Shown: positions 47,277 through 57,563 of the stretch, in pieces
Numbering within the stretch: the first letter of the stretch is position 1
Layout: every line of letters begins with the position of its first letter
Assembly: GCF_900005765.1 (NCBI RefSeq)
Contig: NC_041689.1
Span: 186,001-250,000 of the forward strand
DNA from: Plasmodium relictum
Lineage: Eukaryota; Apicomplexa; Aconoidasida; Haemosporida; Plasmodiidae
Length of the DNA: 64,000 nucleotides
Direction of reading: 5' to 3'
Program-made: the position numbers and the translations under genes
Notes under the pieces: model-generated
Told to the model about the DNA's origin: nothing
The model's input: only the letters and a program-made list of their open reading frames with translations
The model's database searches: none

Positions 47277-49691
47277 TTAGATAATATATATATACAAATG
47301 TATTAATAATAATAAAAATAAAACTAAACTGAATAAACTACTAATACTTCCCCTTCTAGAACTACTAGACAGTATATTTTTAGTTGTTTTGCTGTCACTA
47401 TTGCCATTGCCATTCTCTGTGCCACTTTGATGTGGAATACTATTATTTTCAGGATTTTGTTCATCTGCATCTTCATCTTCCAACCTCTCAGAACCTCTAG
47501 ATGAAGCATCTTCAAATCCACTAGATTTATTAGGATCAAGAGGGTTTTCAATAACGTTTTCCCTTATTTCTTGATTACTTTGGGTAATAGCAACATTTCT
47601 TTGACTATTCAACTCGTTTTGTATAAATTCTTCATTATGATGTGCTGATATGTGATAATACACTTTTACGGAATGATTATTAACTTGGCATCTACAATGA
47701 AAATGAACAATATTTTTGTCATGATTTAATTTATCAACATTACGTTTATTTAAATGTAAAATTGTTTCTAAAGCAGTTTCATCTCCCTTATATAGTAGTT
47801 TTGTAGGAAATACAAAAATATCTTCACTATCGAATACTTCTTCGATTCTAACTAATTCTTCAGAGTTATTGTAAACTTTATGAAAGCACTCAAAATTTTC
47901 TTGAGAAAGTGGGCATACTAAACCAACTGTTTTTTCATCATTGAATTCAGCAATGATCACATCTATTGTCTTGTCTTCTGTTATATTGGTATTTACTAAT
48001 TTATAATTCGGTGATGAATCAGTTAAATCTATACCTTCATAAGAATATGATTTTCCTCCTTTTATAAATCTCACTGATTTAGTTTCATTTCCTCCAGATG
48101 GAAGGTTTGTAGTTGATTCTGAAGAAATTAAATTAGAAATTACATAATAATTTATATAATTGTCAAGCGAAAATGAATAAGAACCTTTTGGTAAATTATA
48201 TGTATTAGTTGGATAATTTTTAGATGATGGAAATACTAAAATATCATTTGAATAAACTGAAAAAGGGCTATCGTCTTCAATATAACTTATATCTGTAAAA
48301 TTTCTCATATCATCAAACTTTAAACTTATTTCATAATTATTACTTAATATACAATATACATATCCAGCAAATAAAAACTTAATATGATTAACTGGGTAAA
48401 AGAATTCAATCTCTTTTTCACTAGTTTTACTGTCATTTATATTTTTTTTTACTAATATAGTTTTAGTTTCATTTACGCCATTTTCAGGGAATGAAAAGCA
48501 ATCAGAAGTTAATTCTATATTATGTGGTAGTTTAACATAAAAAATTTTATATGAACCATCTTCTGTAGTTCCAATTTCCGATGAAGGTACTTCGCATACT
48601 TTCTTATTACTAATTCCTGTGAATGCATATGTATATTTTTTATTTGATTGATTATTTTCCGTTAATTCACAACCCATTTTTCTAGTAGGAGCAGTTATTT
48701 TTATTACATGTACTTTGTTATCACTTTTACCATAAAAAAGAAATACATTTGATTTGTTAGCAAAAATAAATTCATAATTACTTCCTTCGATTTTATTATT
48801 TTCATTGGGTTTAAAAACTTCATCTCTATTATAAATGACGCATGGATAAAAATATTTTCCTTTTTTTGCAACAGAAAAGATATAATTATTCACTTCTTCT
48901 AAATTTTTTAAAGAATAAGTATTATATATTTTTGGCATAATAGAAATACAATAAATATTATTTTGATGCATCATGTCGCATAAAAAATATTCTCCTAAAG
49001 TTTCTTTACTAACCTTTACGAGAAGTTTACCTTCAAATTTACTCAATCTTATTTCTTCTTTATCATTAATTTCCTTACTAGTATAAATATTTGTTGCATT
49101 TTCCCATTTTAGTCCTTCATCATTAGAGATAGCACATCTAATCAATAGATACGCGTTGGTATCTAATATTTTTGTTTGGGCTTTTATATTATTATCACCA
49201 GTTGTTTTTTTCATACAGAACATAATGATTTTCTCTTCAATATTTATATATACCATAGGACCTGAATAAAATACTGGGAGAGCATTTTCATCAAATCCGG
49301 TATATTCTATTTCTTTCAAAGACCATACTAAAGTTTCTTCTGCTTTTGCAATATAATATTTTTGGCACCTAAAAATCACTATAAGTTTATTTTCTTTCAC
49401 AAAAATAGAAAATATAGTTGGATTATTATTTTCTTCTTCCTTTTTTATTTCATTGGTATTTTCCCAAGTAGTACCATCTGAGGTTTTGTTCACTGTTATG
49501 GTACAGTTTTCATCATTACTTATTTTAAATGCATAAATTTTTCCTTTAAAACTCACATTTGTGTAAAATATTTTATCAGTTTCAGGAAATTCTAAATTAG
49601 TTACTGTTGTATTTTCAAAAGTTACTTCTCCACAAGAGTATTTAACTTTTAGAGACAACAGTAAAACAAAAAAAAATTTTAAAATAAGCAT
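47277..49691 (-). CDS. P92: 6-cysteine protein P92
   Basis: GPI-anchored merozoite surface protein of the s48/45 (6-Cys) family; in P. falciparum P92 recruits complement factor H. 804 residues, one exon. Signal peptide at 1-19. The C-terminal half holds two 6-Cys-type domains. The first, with four cysteines, runs from MGCELTENN through KVCEVPS, LTSDCFSFP and YVYCILSNN. The second runs from VGLVCPLSQENFECFHKVY through IFVFPTKLLYKG to the characteristic closing CxC (VHFHCRCQV). A Ser/Glu-rich spacer leads to a hydrophobic tail (about 784-804) after SSSSRRGS, fitting GPI attachment. The N-terminal about 330 residues are beta-rich with an Asp-box motif, SNDEGLKW (189-196), treated as a finding. 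Identity as P92 rests on architecture and my recollection of chromosome 13 gene order; other 6-Cys paralogues are less likely. Confidence 0.85.
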   Translation of the reverse strand: MLILKFFFVLLLSLKVKYSCGEVTFENTTVTNLEFPETDKIFYTNVSFKGKIYAFKISNDENCTITVNKTSDGTTWENTNEIKKEEENNNPTIFSIFVKENKLIVIFRCQKYYIAKAEETLVWSLKEIEYTGFDENALPVFYSGPMVYINIEEKIIMFCMKKTTGDNNIKAQTKILDTNAYLLIRCAISNDEGLKWENATNIYTSKEINDKEEIRLSKFEGKLLVKVSKETLGEYFLCDMMHQNNIYCISIMPKIYNTYSLKNLEEVNNYIFSVAKKGKYFYPCVIYNRDEVFKPNENNKIEGSNYEFIFANKSNVFLFYGKSDNKVHVIKITAPTRKMGCELTENNQSNKKYTYAFTGISNKKVCEVPSSEIGTTEDGSYKIFYVKLPHNIELTSDCFSFPENGVNETKTILVKKNINDSKTSEKEIEFFYPVNHIKFLFAGYVYCILSNNYEISLKFDDMRNFTDISYIEDDSPFSVYSNDILVFPSSKNYPTNTYNLPKGSYSFSLDNYINYYVISNLISSESTTNLPSGGNETKSVRFIKGGKSYSYEGIDLTDSSPNYKLVNTNITEDKTIDVIIAEFNDEKTVGLVCPLSQENFECFHKVYNNSEELVRIEEVFDSEDIFVFPTKLLYKGDETALETILHLNKRNVDKLNHDKNIVHFHCRCQVNNHSVKVYYHISAHHNEEFIQNELNSQRNVAITQSNQEIRENVIENPLDPNKSSGFEDASSRGSERLEDEDADEQNPENNSIPHQSGTENGNGNSDSKTTKNILSSSSRRGSISSLFSLVLFLLLLIHLYIYII

Positions 49692-50695
49692 TTTAATTTA
49701 AATAAGAATGTATCACGTATGATATTCAAGTTTTTAAATAATTTAAAATATATATAGTAACATTTATATGGAAATCTTATATTTTATAAAATTTACATGT
49801 GAAGATCTAATGATTGTAAAAAATTAGAACAAAAAGTATATAAATTGTCAAAATAACGGAAATTTTAAAAAAAGAAAATAAAAATACATATATATATATA
49901 TATATGAATGTTTAATAAAAAGAACAAAAACAATTATATTAAAAAAAAAGTAAATAAAAATAAAAAGTTTCAAAAGAACATTTTTTTTTTTTTACAAAAA
50001 ACCAGAAACTAGAACAAATGATCCTCTTGATAAAATCATATTTTTCATGCTTTTGCACATCATGGAAAATTTAGCAAATATTCATAAAAATAATAAGCAA
50101 TCAAGAAATAGTTTCTATTAATAGAAATTAAAAAAAATATGCACGTAAAAGTTTTCATATTTTATATTGCATTTAGAGAAAATTAAACCACACACATGAG
50201 TGCTTCAAAATGAAAACACTAAATTTTTAAAAAATAATATGGCAATATTTTATAAATACATTAAATTTTCAGTAACTAAATATAAAGTTATTTAAAATAT
50301 ACTCTTTTTATTAAATTTTATTAGGAAAAATTAAAATTTTCATAATTTAGTTATCATAATAGTTAGCTGCTTAAAGTTTTATTATTAAAAATTTTTTGGT
50401 TTTATCAATTTTTTTGCCACTTTACTCTAGTATGTAATATTTTATCATTAAGTGCTAAAAACATAAAAAAAAAAAATTAATGTAACTTTTTTTTTTTTTT
50501 TAATTTCATTATATTAGGTAAATTATTTATTAAAAAATATGACTTTTAACTTTTTTAAAATATTTTCCTTATTAGCTTGTTATTTAGAAAAAAAAAAAAA
50601 AAAATTAAAATAAATACATAAGTAAGCTAATAGTTTAATTTGATAATACTTTCTTGAAATTATACATATATAAATATATTTATATAAGCATAGTT
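49692..50695 (-). promoter_or_regulatory. Upstream region of P92 with two GTGCA motifs
   Basis: 1 kb between P92 and the next minus-strand gene. Two TGCAC words on the plus strand (GTGCA on the gene strand) lie at 50054-50058 and 50140-50144, about 365 and 450 bp before the P92 start codon. GTGCA is the core bound by AP2-I, the regulator of merozoite invasion genes. The remainder is A/T-rich with homopolymers. Confidence 0.45.
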
Positions 50696-52984
50696 TTAAT
50701 CTACACAAATATCATTAAAAATAGAATATTTATTGTAATATAACTTTTCAATGCTTTTTGCTGTGTTATAATCTCCAAATATTTTTAGTAGCAAGGAAGA
50801 ACTTTCAATTAAGTTTTTAAGAAATTCTTGATCAAATTGATGTATTTCTTGATTTGCCCAAAAAATTGAAGCTTTTTGTAAATTCTCTAGAACATCTATA
50901 TTTTTTATTTTCTTTTCAAAAACATCTATCCAAAAAGTAGTAATTAAATGAATAATACCTTCTATATCTAATTCATTCTTTCCTTTAGATTTTTCCCATA
51001 TATTACTTTTTGGTATTTTACTATCTATGATCCATTTATTACCATATTCTATATCTAAAATTCTTTCAATAATAGGTGATAAAGTAGTTGATAATATATG
51101 AAAAATGTTTAATATAGTATCTAATATTACATATTCATTGTTTATATAAATATTACCCTGAGTATTCATCAATAATCCATGAATTAAATTTGAAGGGTAT
51201 ATTCTCTTATTATTTTCATCTATTTTCAATTTAAGTATAACACCATCATTAATATTCTTACTACTTAATAAACTATGTGCATTTATTATTATATTCTCAC
51301 TAGAATTATATAAGTTTTTATATATTATATTACCAATATTCCATGAAATATATAAATAGGAATTTATTGGTATGTTATTTGAATAATTATTTCCATGAAT
51401 GTAACAAAAGAAATCACGTGCTGAGGTAATATTAATATTTGTGAAAATGTTGTTCTTATTCATATACATATTATTTGAGTTACCATTTCTTTTTTTCAAC
51501 AAATTGAAATTTTTTTTTTGAATATTATTTTTTAAATCTGATGAACTTACATAACTATCAATAAAATTTTTATTATTTTTTAAGCTATTTATATCGGTTA
51601 TCTTTTTTTTTTCTAGTGTATATGAATTATTTGTTAGATCATCCGCAGAATTCGAATATACTGATAAATGGTTATTCATTCTTGAAAAATTTAAAGGGCT
51701 TTTTTGATTTTTGAAATCATCTTCGTAATCATTATCTAGTATTGTTTTGAAATTAGTTGGATTTATTAAATCTTCATTTGAACTATTTTCATTAGATGCA
51801 TTATTATGCAAATATTGACAAAATTGTCTTATTACATTTATGCTACATTGATAAATAACGTTTAATTTTTGATCTATGTTGTCCTTGTCTATGTTATATT
51901 TATTGATAATATTATTAGTTAATGCTCTACATTCTAATATTTTAATAGGTGGATAATAATAATATTCTAGAATATGAAATATTGCAGTACATTCGTTGTA
52001 AATTTCTACATTTTTTATAATAGTGTATTTAGATGAATTTTTAATATTACACTTAATTTTAGAATTTACACTATTGATATCCCAAAAAATATTTAAATCA
52101 CAAGATTCGTTCATAAAGTTATATTTACAAAACCCATTAATACTTGAAAACATTCCATCGCTATTACACCCAAATTCACTACAACGTAAAGAAGAAATTT
52201 TTTCATTAGGAAATTCTACCCAATTACCTTCTGTTAATATTGTTGATTTCATTCCTTTACTATCTGATAAATTTAAAGTTTGTCTAGTAAAATTGATTAT
52301 TAAAATATATAAAGATTTGTGTGCTTTTCTTAGTCTTTTTTTCCAGTCATAATTTTTAATATTTATTATAAAACTTAAAGGCAAAATATCCAAAATATCT
52401 TGATATTTATAAGTATTATGCAATTTTACATTCAATAATGCATCATTATTGCTCTCATCTTTTTTAATAGAATTATTAAGATTTTCTTTTTTTATCTTTT
52501 CTTTTTCTTCTAAGGTTCTTATATTTAAGATTCTTAGTAATCCTTTCTTTAATTTTTTTTTATGATACTCGATGAATCTTTTTCCTTCATCTGTTTCTAC
52601 TATATTTATATAAAATTTACTGTTATATGTATTATCAAAACTATGCTTTACTAAAAAATAATTCTGTTGAGAAAAAACTTGTTTTTTATCATTCTTTATA
52701 TTCATACCTATTATTGCTGAAGCCATATTATCACCTAGTAATGGAATATCAAAACGAGCATTTAAAATGTATTCTTCACTATTTATAACAACGCAATATT
52801 GCAAAATTCCATAAAAGTTTCCCATAGTTTTCGTAAATTTGGCTATACATTTTTCTTCGCTTTTACTTTTTAAACATTCTGGTGGATTAATTGACCACAC
52901 ACCGTGTTTCACTGAATGCATATATCTGTAAAAAGCACAACTAGTACCATTTAATATTCTTATTTCGCATTCTCTATTTTCCAT
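50696..52984 (-). CDS. Protein of unknown function, 762 residues, beta-sandwich-like N-terminus
   Basis: Single exon; no family recognised with confidence. Residues about 4-115 (CEIRILNGTSCAFYRYMHSVKHGVWSINPPECL..., ending ILNARFDIPLLGDNMASAIIGMN) and about 215-320 (YILIINFTRQTLNLSDSKGM..., NWVEFPN, GCNSDGMFSSINGFCKYNF, LNIFWDINSVNSKI) share a layout: a strand with an N-x-T turn, then 'G.W...P', then 'G.fg...y.', then a strand with an Asp/Trp. They could be two copies of one beta-sandwich domain, distantly like aegerolysin or actinoporin-type folds; this is speculative. Residues 330-510 are Asn-rich linker. From about 515 a third strand-rich unit (FFCYIHGNNYSNNIPINSYLYISWNIGN) and a helical C-terminus follow. 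There is no signal peptide or membrane segment, so it is likely cytosolic. Confidence 0.65.
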   Translation of the reverse strand: MENRECEIRILNGTSCAFYRYMHSVKHGVWSINPPECLKSKSEEKCIAKFTKTMGNFYGILQYCVVINSEEYILNARFDIPLLGDNMASAIIGMNIKNDKKQVFSQQNYFLVKHSFDNTYNSKFYINIVETDEGKRFIEYHKKKLKKGLLRILNIRTLEEKEKIKKENLNNSIKKDESNNDALLNVKLHNTYKYQDILDILPLSFIINIKNYDWKKRLRKAHKSLYILIINFTRQTLNLSDSKGMKSTILTEGNWVEFPNEKISSLRCSEFGCNSDGMFSSINGFCKYNFMNESCDLNIFWDINSVNSKIKCNIKNSSKYTIIKNVEIYNECTAIFHILEYYYYPPIKILECRALTNNIINKYNIDKDNIDQKLNVIYQCSINVIRQFCQYLHNNASNENSSNEDLINPTNFKTILDNDYEDDFKNQKSPLNFSRMNNHLSVYSNSADDLTNNSYTLEKKKITDINSLKNNKNFIDSYVSSSDLKNNIQKKNFNLLKKRNGNSNNMYMNKNNIFTNINITSARDFFCYIHGNNYSNNIPINSYLYISWNIGNIIYKNLYNSSENIIINAHSLLSSKNINDGVILKLKIDENNKRIYPSNLIHGLLMNTQGNIYINNEYVILDTILNIFHILSTTLSPIIERILDIEYGNKWIIDSKIPKSNIWEKSKGKNELDIEGIIHLITTFWIDVFEKKIKNIDVLENLQKASIFWANQEIHQFDQEFLKNLIESSSLLLKIFGDYNTAKSIEKLYYNKYSIFNDICVD

Positions 52985-55528
52985 TTTTTTTTTAATTTTT
53001 TTTTTTTATTCTTTTGGTTCTTGTCATAAAAATTATAGTTTTATTGTTCCATATTAATATTTTTACCTTTTATTTATTTTTTAACTAAAAATACAATGAC
53101 TTTTATTAACTATTTTTTTTTTCTTTTATCCAATTTTGAAAAAAAAAAAAAAACATTTTAGTAAATATACTACTAATCAGCAAAAAATACCTTTCTCTTT
53201 GTTCCTTTTCACTTTTTTTTTTTTTTTTAAGTACTATTTATATGATTAAAGTACAATGTAATTTATTTATCTCTTTTATTTTCTCTTTTTTTTCTTTTTT
53301 CATTTTTTTAACAAAATCAAATTGTTAATGAAGAAAATTATTTTGTTTTAATTGTCTTTCAAAAAAATTCAGAAATTCATGAATTTTTTAATGTTTTATT
53401 TTTCATTATATCTTTTTTTTTTTTTTTTTTTTTTTTGCCTAAGCATATCTAATATGTTCATAAAAATTTTATAATCTCATAAATAATAATAATTTTTTTT
53501 TTAATTTTTTTAATTTTCATATTATCCTTTTGAATTTTCTCTATATATAAACATATTTTTACCTTATAGCTTCTAACAATTTTAATTTGAACTGTAAATA
53601 AAATATTTATGTATAAATTTGAAATAATATAATAGAAAAAATGAAATATTAAATATACTCCTTTTTCATTATTTTAAAAAGAAATATAACATATTTTGTC
53701 ATTTTTCTTTTTAATTATATATTTCATATTTATGAAGAATAATAAAATTTTTGATTTCATTTTATACTTTTAAAAGCAGTTATAAAATTAATAACTTCAT
53801 TAAATAATATATAATTATGTCTATTAAAATTAAAAAAAAAAAAATTTAATAAATTGTTTTACTTTATGTATAAAACTTCACATATAAAACATACTATAGC
53901 TTTTATTTAAAAATGAACAAGTACAAAGTTTTTTTTATAATTTTTTTTTATATTTGAACTTGTAATAAAAGTATCTTAGTTTTTTTTTTTTTATTTATAT
54001 GTTATTTAAAATATATTTTTTGATTTTTAAAGTAAAACAAAAAAAAAAAAAAAAAATGAAATATAAATAGTAATTTTAAATGAAAAAAATATCTATCTTC
54101 TAGGTAGATTGTTATACAACATTATATTAAAAAAAATGTATACTTCTTCGTCTTTTTTTTTTTTTTGCTTATAACAAGTGACATTAAACTTGAAAATATA
54201 AAAAAAAAAAAGGGGATGAATCCACTAAACATTTGTAAAATAAATCATGTAGCATTTTGTAGAATACTTAAAAATATATCTGATGAAATTATGTTTTTAT
54301 GACATTTAAACTATTGAGATGCCTCTTTCATCAAAACATTTATTTTCGCATTTTGATAAATTTTAAAATAATTGAGAAATTGTTTACTTCGTTTTTATTA
54401 AAGTGTATTTTTTTTTTTTTTTTTTTATATATTTTTGATAAACATATTATTCTTAGAAATAATTACATATTTTATACTATTTAAATATATATCCTATTCT
54501 AGATGAAAATCGTTTTAAGAATTATAGCTTATTTTCCTATTGAAACGTAATGTAATAATAAAAAAACTAAAAAGAAAAAGATATCAGAATTATAGATATA
54601 TTTATATTAACCTTCTGCAAAAAGAATTACTTTAATATAAATAATATTGTTTATTTTTATGTACGAAACATTTCTTTTTTTAAATATATAAAAATGATAA
54701 ATATAATAATTATAAAAAAAAAATTAATTTACATTGAAAAAGTTAATGTATACATATATATATGAATAAATGCTTAATAAATTTGTAATTTTTTATTTTT
54801 TTCATAAAATGTCTTTTTATAATGAAGTATCTTTGTTATAAAAAGTTTTATTTTCTTCAAAAAAAGAAATGAGATTAAATGCTTTCTTTTCTTTATAATT
54901 TAAAGTAACGTTTCATTTAAATTTTTTTCTTATTTTTAATAAAGAAAAGGATACACTTAAAAATTTCAAATTAATTTTTTTAATAATATTAGGTAAATTT
55001 GGAAATTTTAAATAAAAAAAAGAAAAAATTGTAACCATAAAAAATTTATCGTAGATAAATTTTTAGATAGTATAGTATAAAATTAAAAACAGTTTTTTTT
55101 TTTTAAAATATGTATTATTCTTAATAAGCCATAAATATCAAGATTTAATGAATTTATAAAAAAAAAAAATATGAAGAAAATGTTATAAAAAATTTTATGA
55201 AACTTATAAAAAAATATATGAATTAAATTTTTGTAATGAATAGAAAAATAGCAAACAAAATTTACACAGCATATCAAATTTTTTTCCTTTTTTCTTTTCG
55301 TGTCATTACACTTGTAAAAATTAATTATTTCTAAAATTTCATATCTATAGTAATTTACTTTATTTTCTTTTATATTTTAGTTGAATATATATTATATCAT
55401 TATAATTATTTCATATATTTTCAATAATCTATGTTTCAACTCCTTCCTTTTATACATCTTGTTTCTATCAATATACTTTTTAATTTATCTCAAAAATGTT
55501 AAAAAAAAAAAAAAATAGATATAATAAA
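52985..55528. other. Long intergenic region
   Basis: 2.5 kb between the reticulon gene and the 762-residue gene, both on the minus strand. Mostly T-rich homopolymers. The segment 54210-54400 is slightly richer in G+C and contains an 8-bp inverted repeat (see findings). Frames at 54299-54484 and 55083-55277 are low-complexity and lack any recognisable domain. Confidence 0.55.
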
Positions 55529-56080
55529 TTATATGTTCTTTTTCAGATGTTGTAATTTTGGTATATTGTCATAAAAATATTTTGCCTGTTCTTTAATATT
55601 AACATAAAATGGATGAATTATTTTATATGCATTATTTATATAGGCATCATTAATATAATTATAAAGAAATATAAACCATGTTAATAAATAAATAAAAACA
55701 TTAAAATTTACAAAAGATAAAATATTCCCTAAAAAATAAATTATAATAATAGCAGTTATATTTTTAATTCTGTTATTCCATAATAAATATTGCCTGACAA
55801 TTGTCAACTTATCATTTAACTGTTCATATAAATAAATTACACAAAATTCTATTTTTTCTTTCGATATAATCTCTAATTTATCATTCTGCTTGTATTCTGA
55901 TATTTTATGTACTTTTAGAAATACAATTAAACCACTTAATAAAAGCAACATTATACACAATGTACATACTATTTGTAAAAAAGTTTGATTTAAAATATAT
56001 AGTAAAATATATAAAGAATTTATCGATGAAAATATCGATAAAGTTACAATATTTTTTGAATTAAGATTCATTTTTTCCAA
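55529..56080 (-). CDS. Reticulon-domain ER-shaping protein
   Basis: 183 residues, one exon, almost entirely a reticulon homology domain: a long hydrophobic hairpin (about 11-56), a 50-residue hydrophilic loop (IISKEKIEFCVIYLYEQLNDKLTIVRQYLLWNN), a second hairpin (about 107-141), then an amphipathic helix (NAYKIIHPFYVNIKEQAKYFYDNIPKLQHLKK). This matches the family's ending of the form 'Y......ID.......I......KIPK' and its size without N-terminal extension. Reticulons insert as wedges into the outer leaflet and stabilise ER tubules and curved nuclear-envelope regions. Plasmodium is known to have one reticulon and YOP1/DP1-type proteins; the 66-residue gap with a charged loop favours reticulon over YOP1. 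Confidence 0.75.
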   Translation of the reverse strand: MEKMNLNSKNIVTLSIFSSINSLYILLYILNQTFLQIVCTLCIMLLLLSGLIVFLKVHKISEYKQNDKLEIISKEKIEFCVIYLYEQLNDKLTIVRQYLLWNNRIKNITAIIIIYFLGNILSFVNFNVFIYLLTWFIFLYNYINDAYINNAYKIIHPFYVNIKEQAKYFYDNIPKLQHLKKNI

Positions 56081-57563
56081 ATATAAAAAATAAAAGTTGA
56101 AAACTTTTTAAAAATAATGTAAGCATAAAAAAAAAAAATAAATTTTAATATTAAATAATATAATAAATAAAAAATAAAATAAAGTTTTAAAATATAAAAA
56201 AATAATAGAATACAATAGAATAAAAAGGGGAAAATATAAAAAAAAAAAAAAGTTTAAAAAATTAAATAGAATAAAATTATAAAAAAAACAAATAATATTG
56301 TAAAAAATAAAAAAATTTCAAAAGCAATGGAAAAAAATTCATTATTTTTATTTAATTTAAATTTCACTAATTTTGAAGAATGAAAAAAAAAAAAAAAAAT
56401 GGAAAAAAAATTTCAATGCTGTACATATATATATGCATATTTTTTTTTTTTTTTTTCATTTGTATTAAATTGTTTTAAAAAAAAAAAAAAAACATCTGTT
56501 AATTTATTTTATCTTTCTTCATCAAATTATAATTTTCAAGGTTTTTTTTATTATTATATTACGTAAAACTATTTTCCAGTTTTAAATTTTAATTATTTAA
56601 TAATTCATGTATACAATATAGCTTTGAAATATTAAAATTACATATTACTATATATAAGGAAATTTAAAAAAAAAAAGATACATTCAATAATTCAGAAGAA
56701 ATTTAAAAGAAATGTATAGTAATGGATCTTTTACATATTTATAATTTGAATAAATATTTTTAAAATAATTATAAACAAAAAAAAAATTATAAAAAATTAT
56801 CCATTAATAAATTTTGTAATTTTAGGGTTTTTTTACCAATTTATTTTAAAATGTATCATTAATATTTTTAAGCATAGTTTTCAATTAAAATTTAACCAAA
56901 ATAATTTATTCATTTCACAATTTGATTTATATAAATTAAAATTATTTTTTTCAACTTTAATATTTACTGATCCCTTTTTCAATAAGTAAAATTTAAGTCA
57001 AGATAATCGTATGAATTTATTATATAGAAGCCAAATATATTATCAAAAGAAAAAAAAAAGTTACGTTAATTATATCATTGTAATTTAAAAAAAATATATA
57101 TATTGTAAATGTAATTTTTTTACTTTTTTTTATTCAGAATTTGTGTAAAAAAAAAAAAAAAAAAGCATGAACATATTTATTATATTTTCTGCAACATTTT
57201 ATAAGATAAATAATAAAAAATATGATAAACACTTTAATATAACAAGTATTTGACAATCAGTAAAAAACAAAAATAAAAAATAAAAATGAGGGAAAAAAGG
57301 AAAATAAAAAAAAATGGAAGTAAAATAAAATCAGGGAATTAAAGAAAATATGAAAAATAAAAATTATAAAATTATTTAGACTTAAGCATTCTTGTTTTTA
57401 TAGTTAAAATAATGAATATTAATTAAAAAGTAGACTATTTTTTAGAAAGGTGAATAAAAAAAATTAATTTTTAACTTTTATTTAGTTATCTGTTTTTTTT
57501 TTTTTTTTTTTCTTTCAAATAATTATTTATTAGTATATTAAAATAATCACCTTACTAAAACAT
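56081..57563. other. Intergenic between reticulon and GEX1
   Basis: 1.5 kb holding the reticulon promoter and GEX1 3' flank. A/T homopolymers only; no exon or RNA seen. Confidence 0.6.

Noticed and set aside
54299-55277. Short frames in the 2.5-kb spacer near the reticulon gene
   Set aside because: No family resemblance, mostly homopolymer-driven; no splice partners found.
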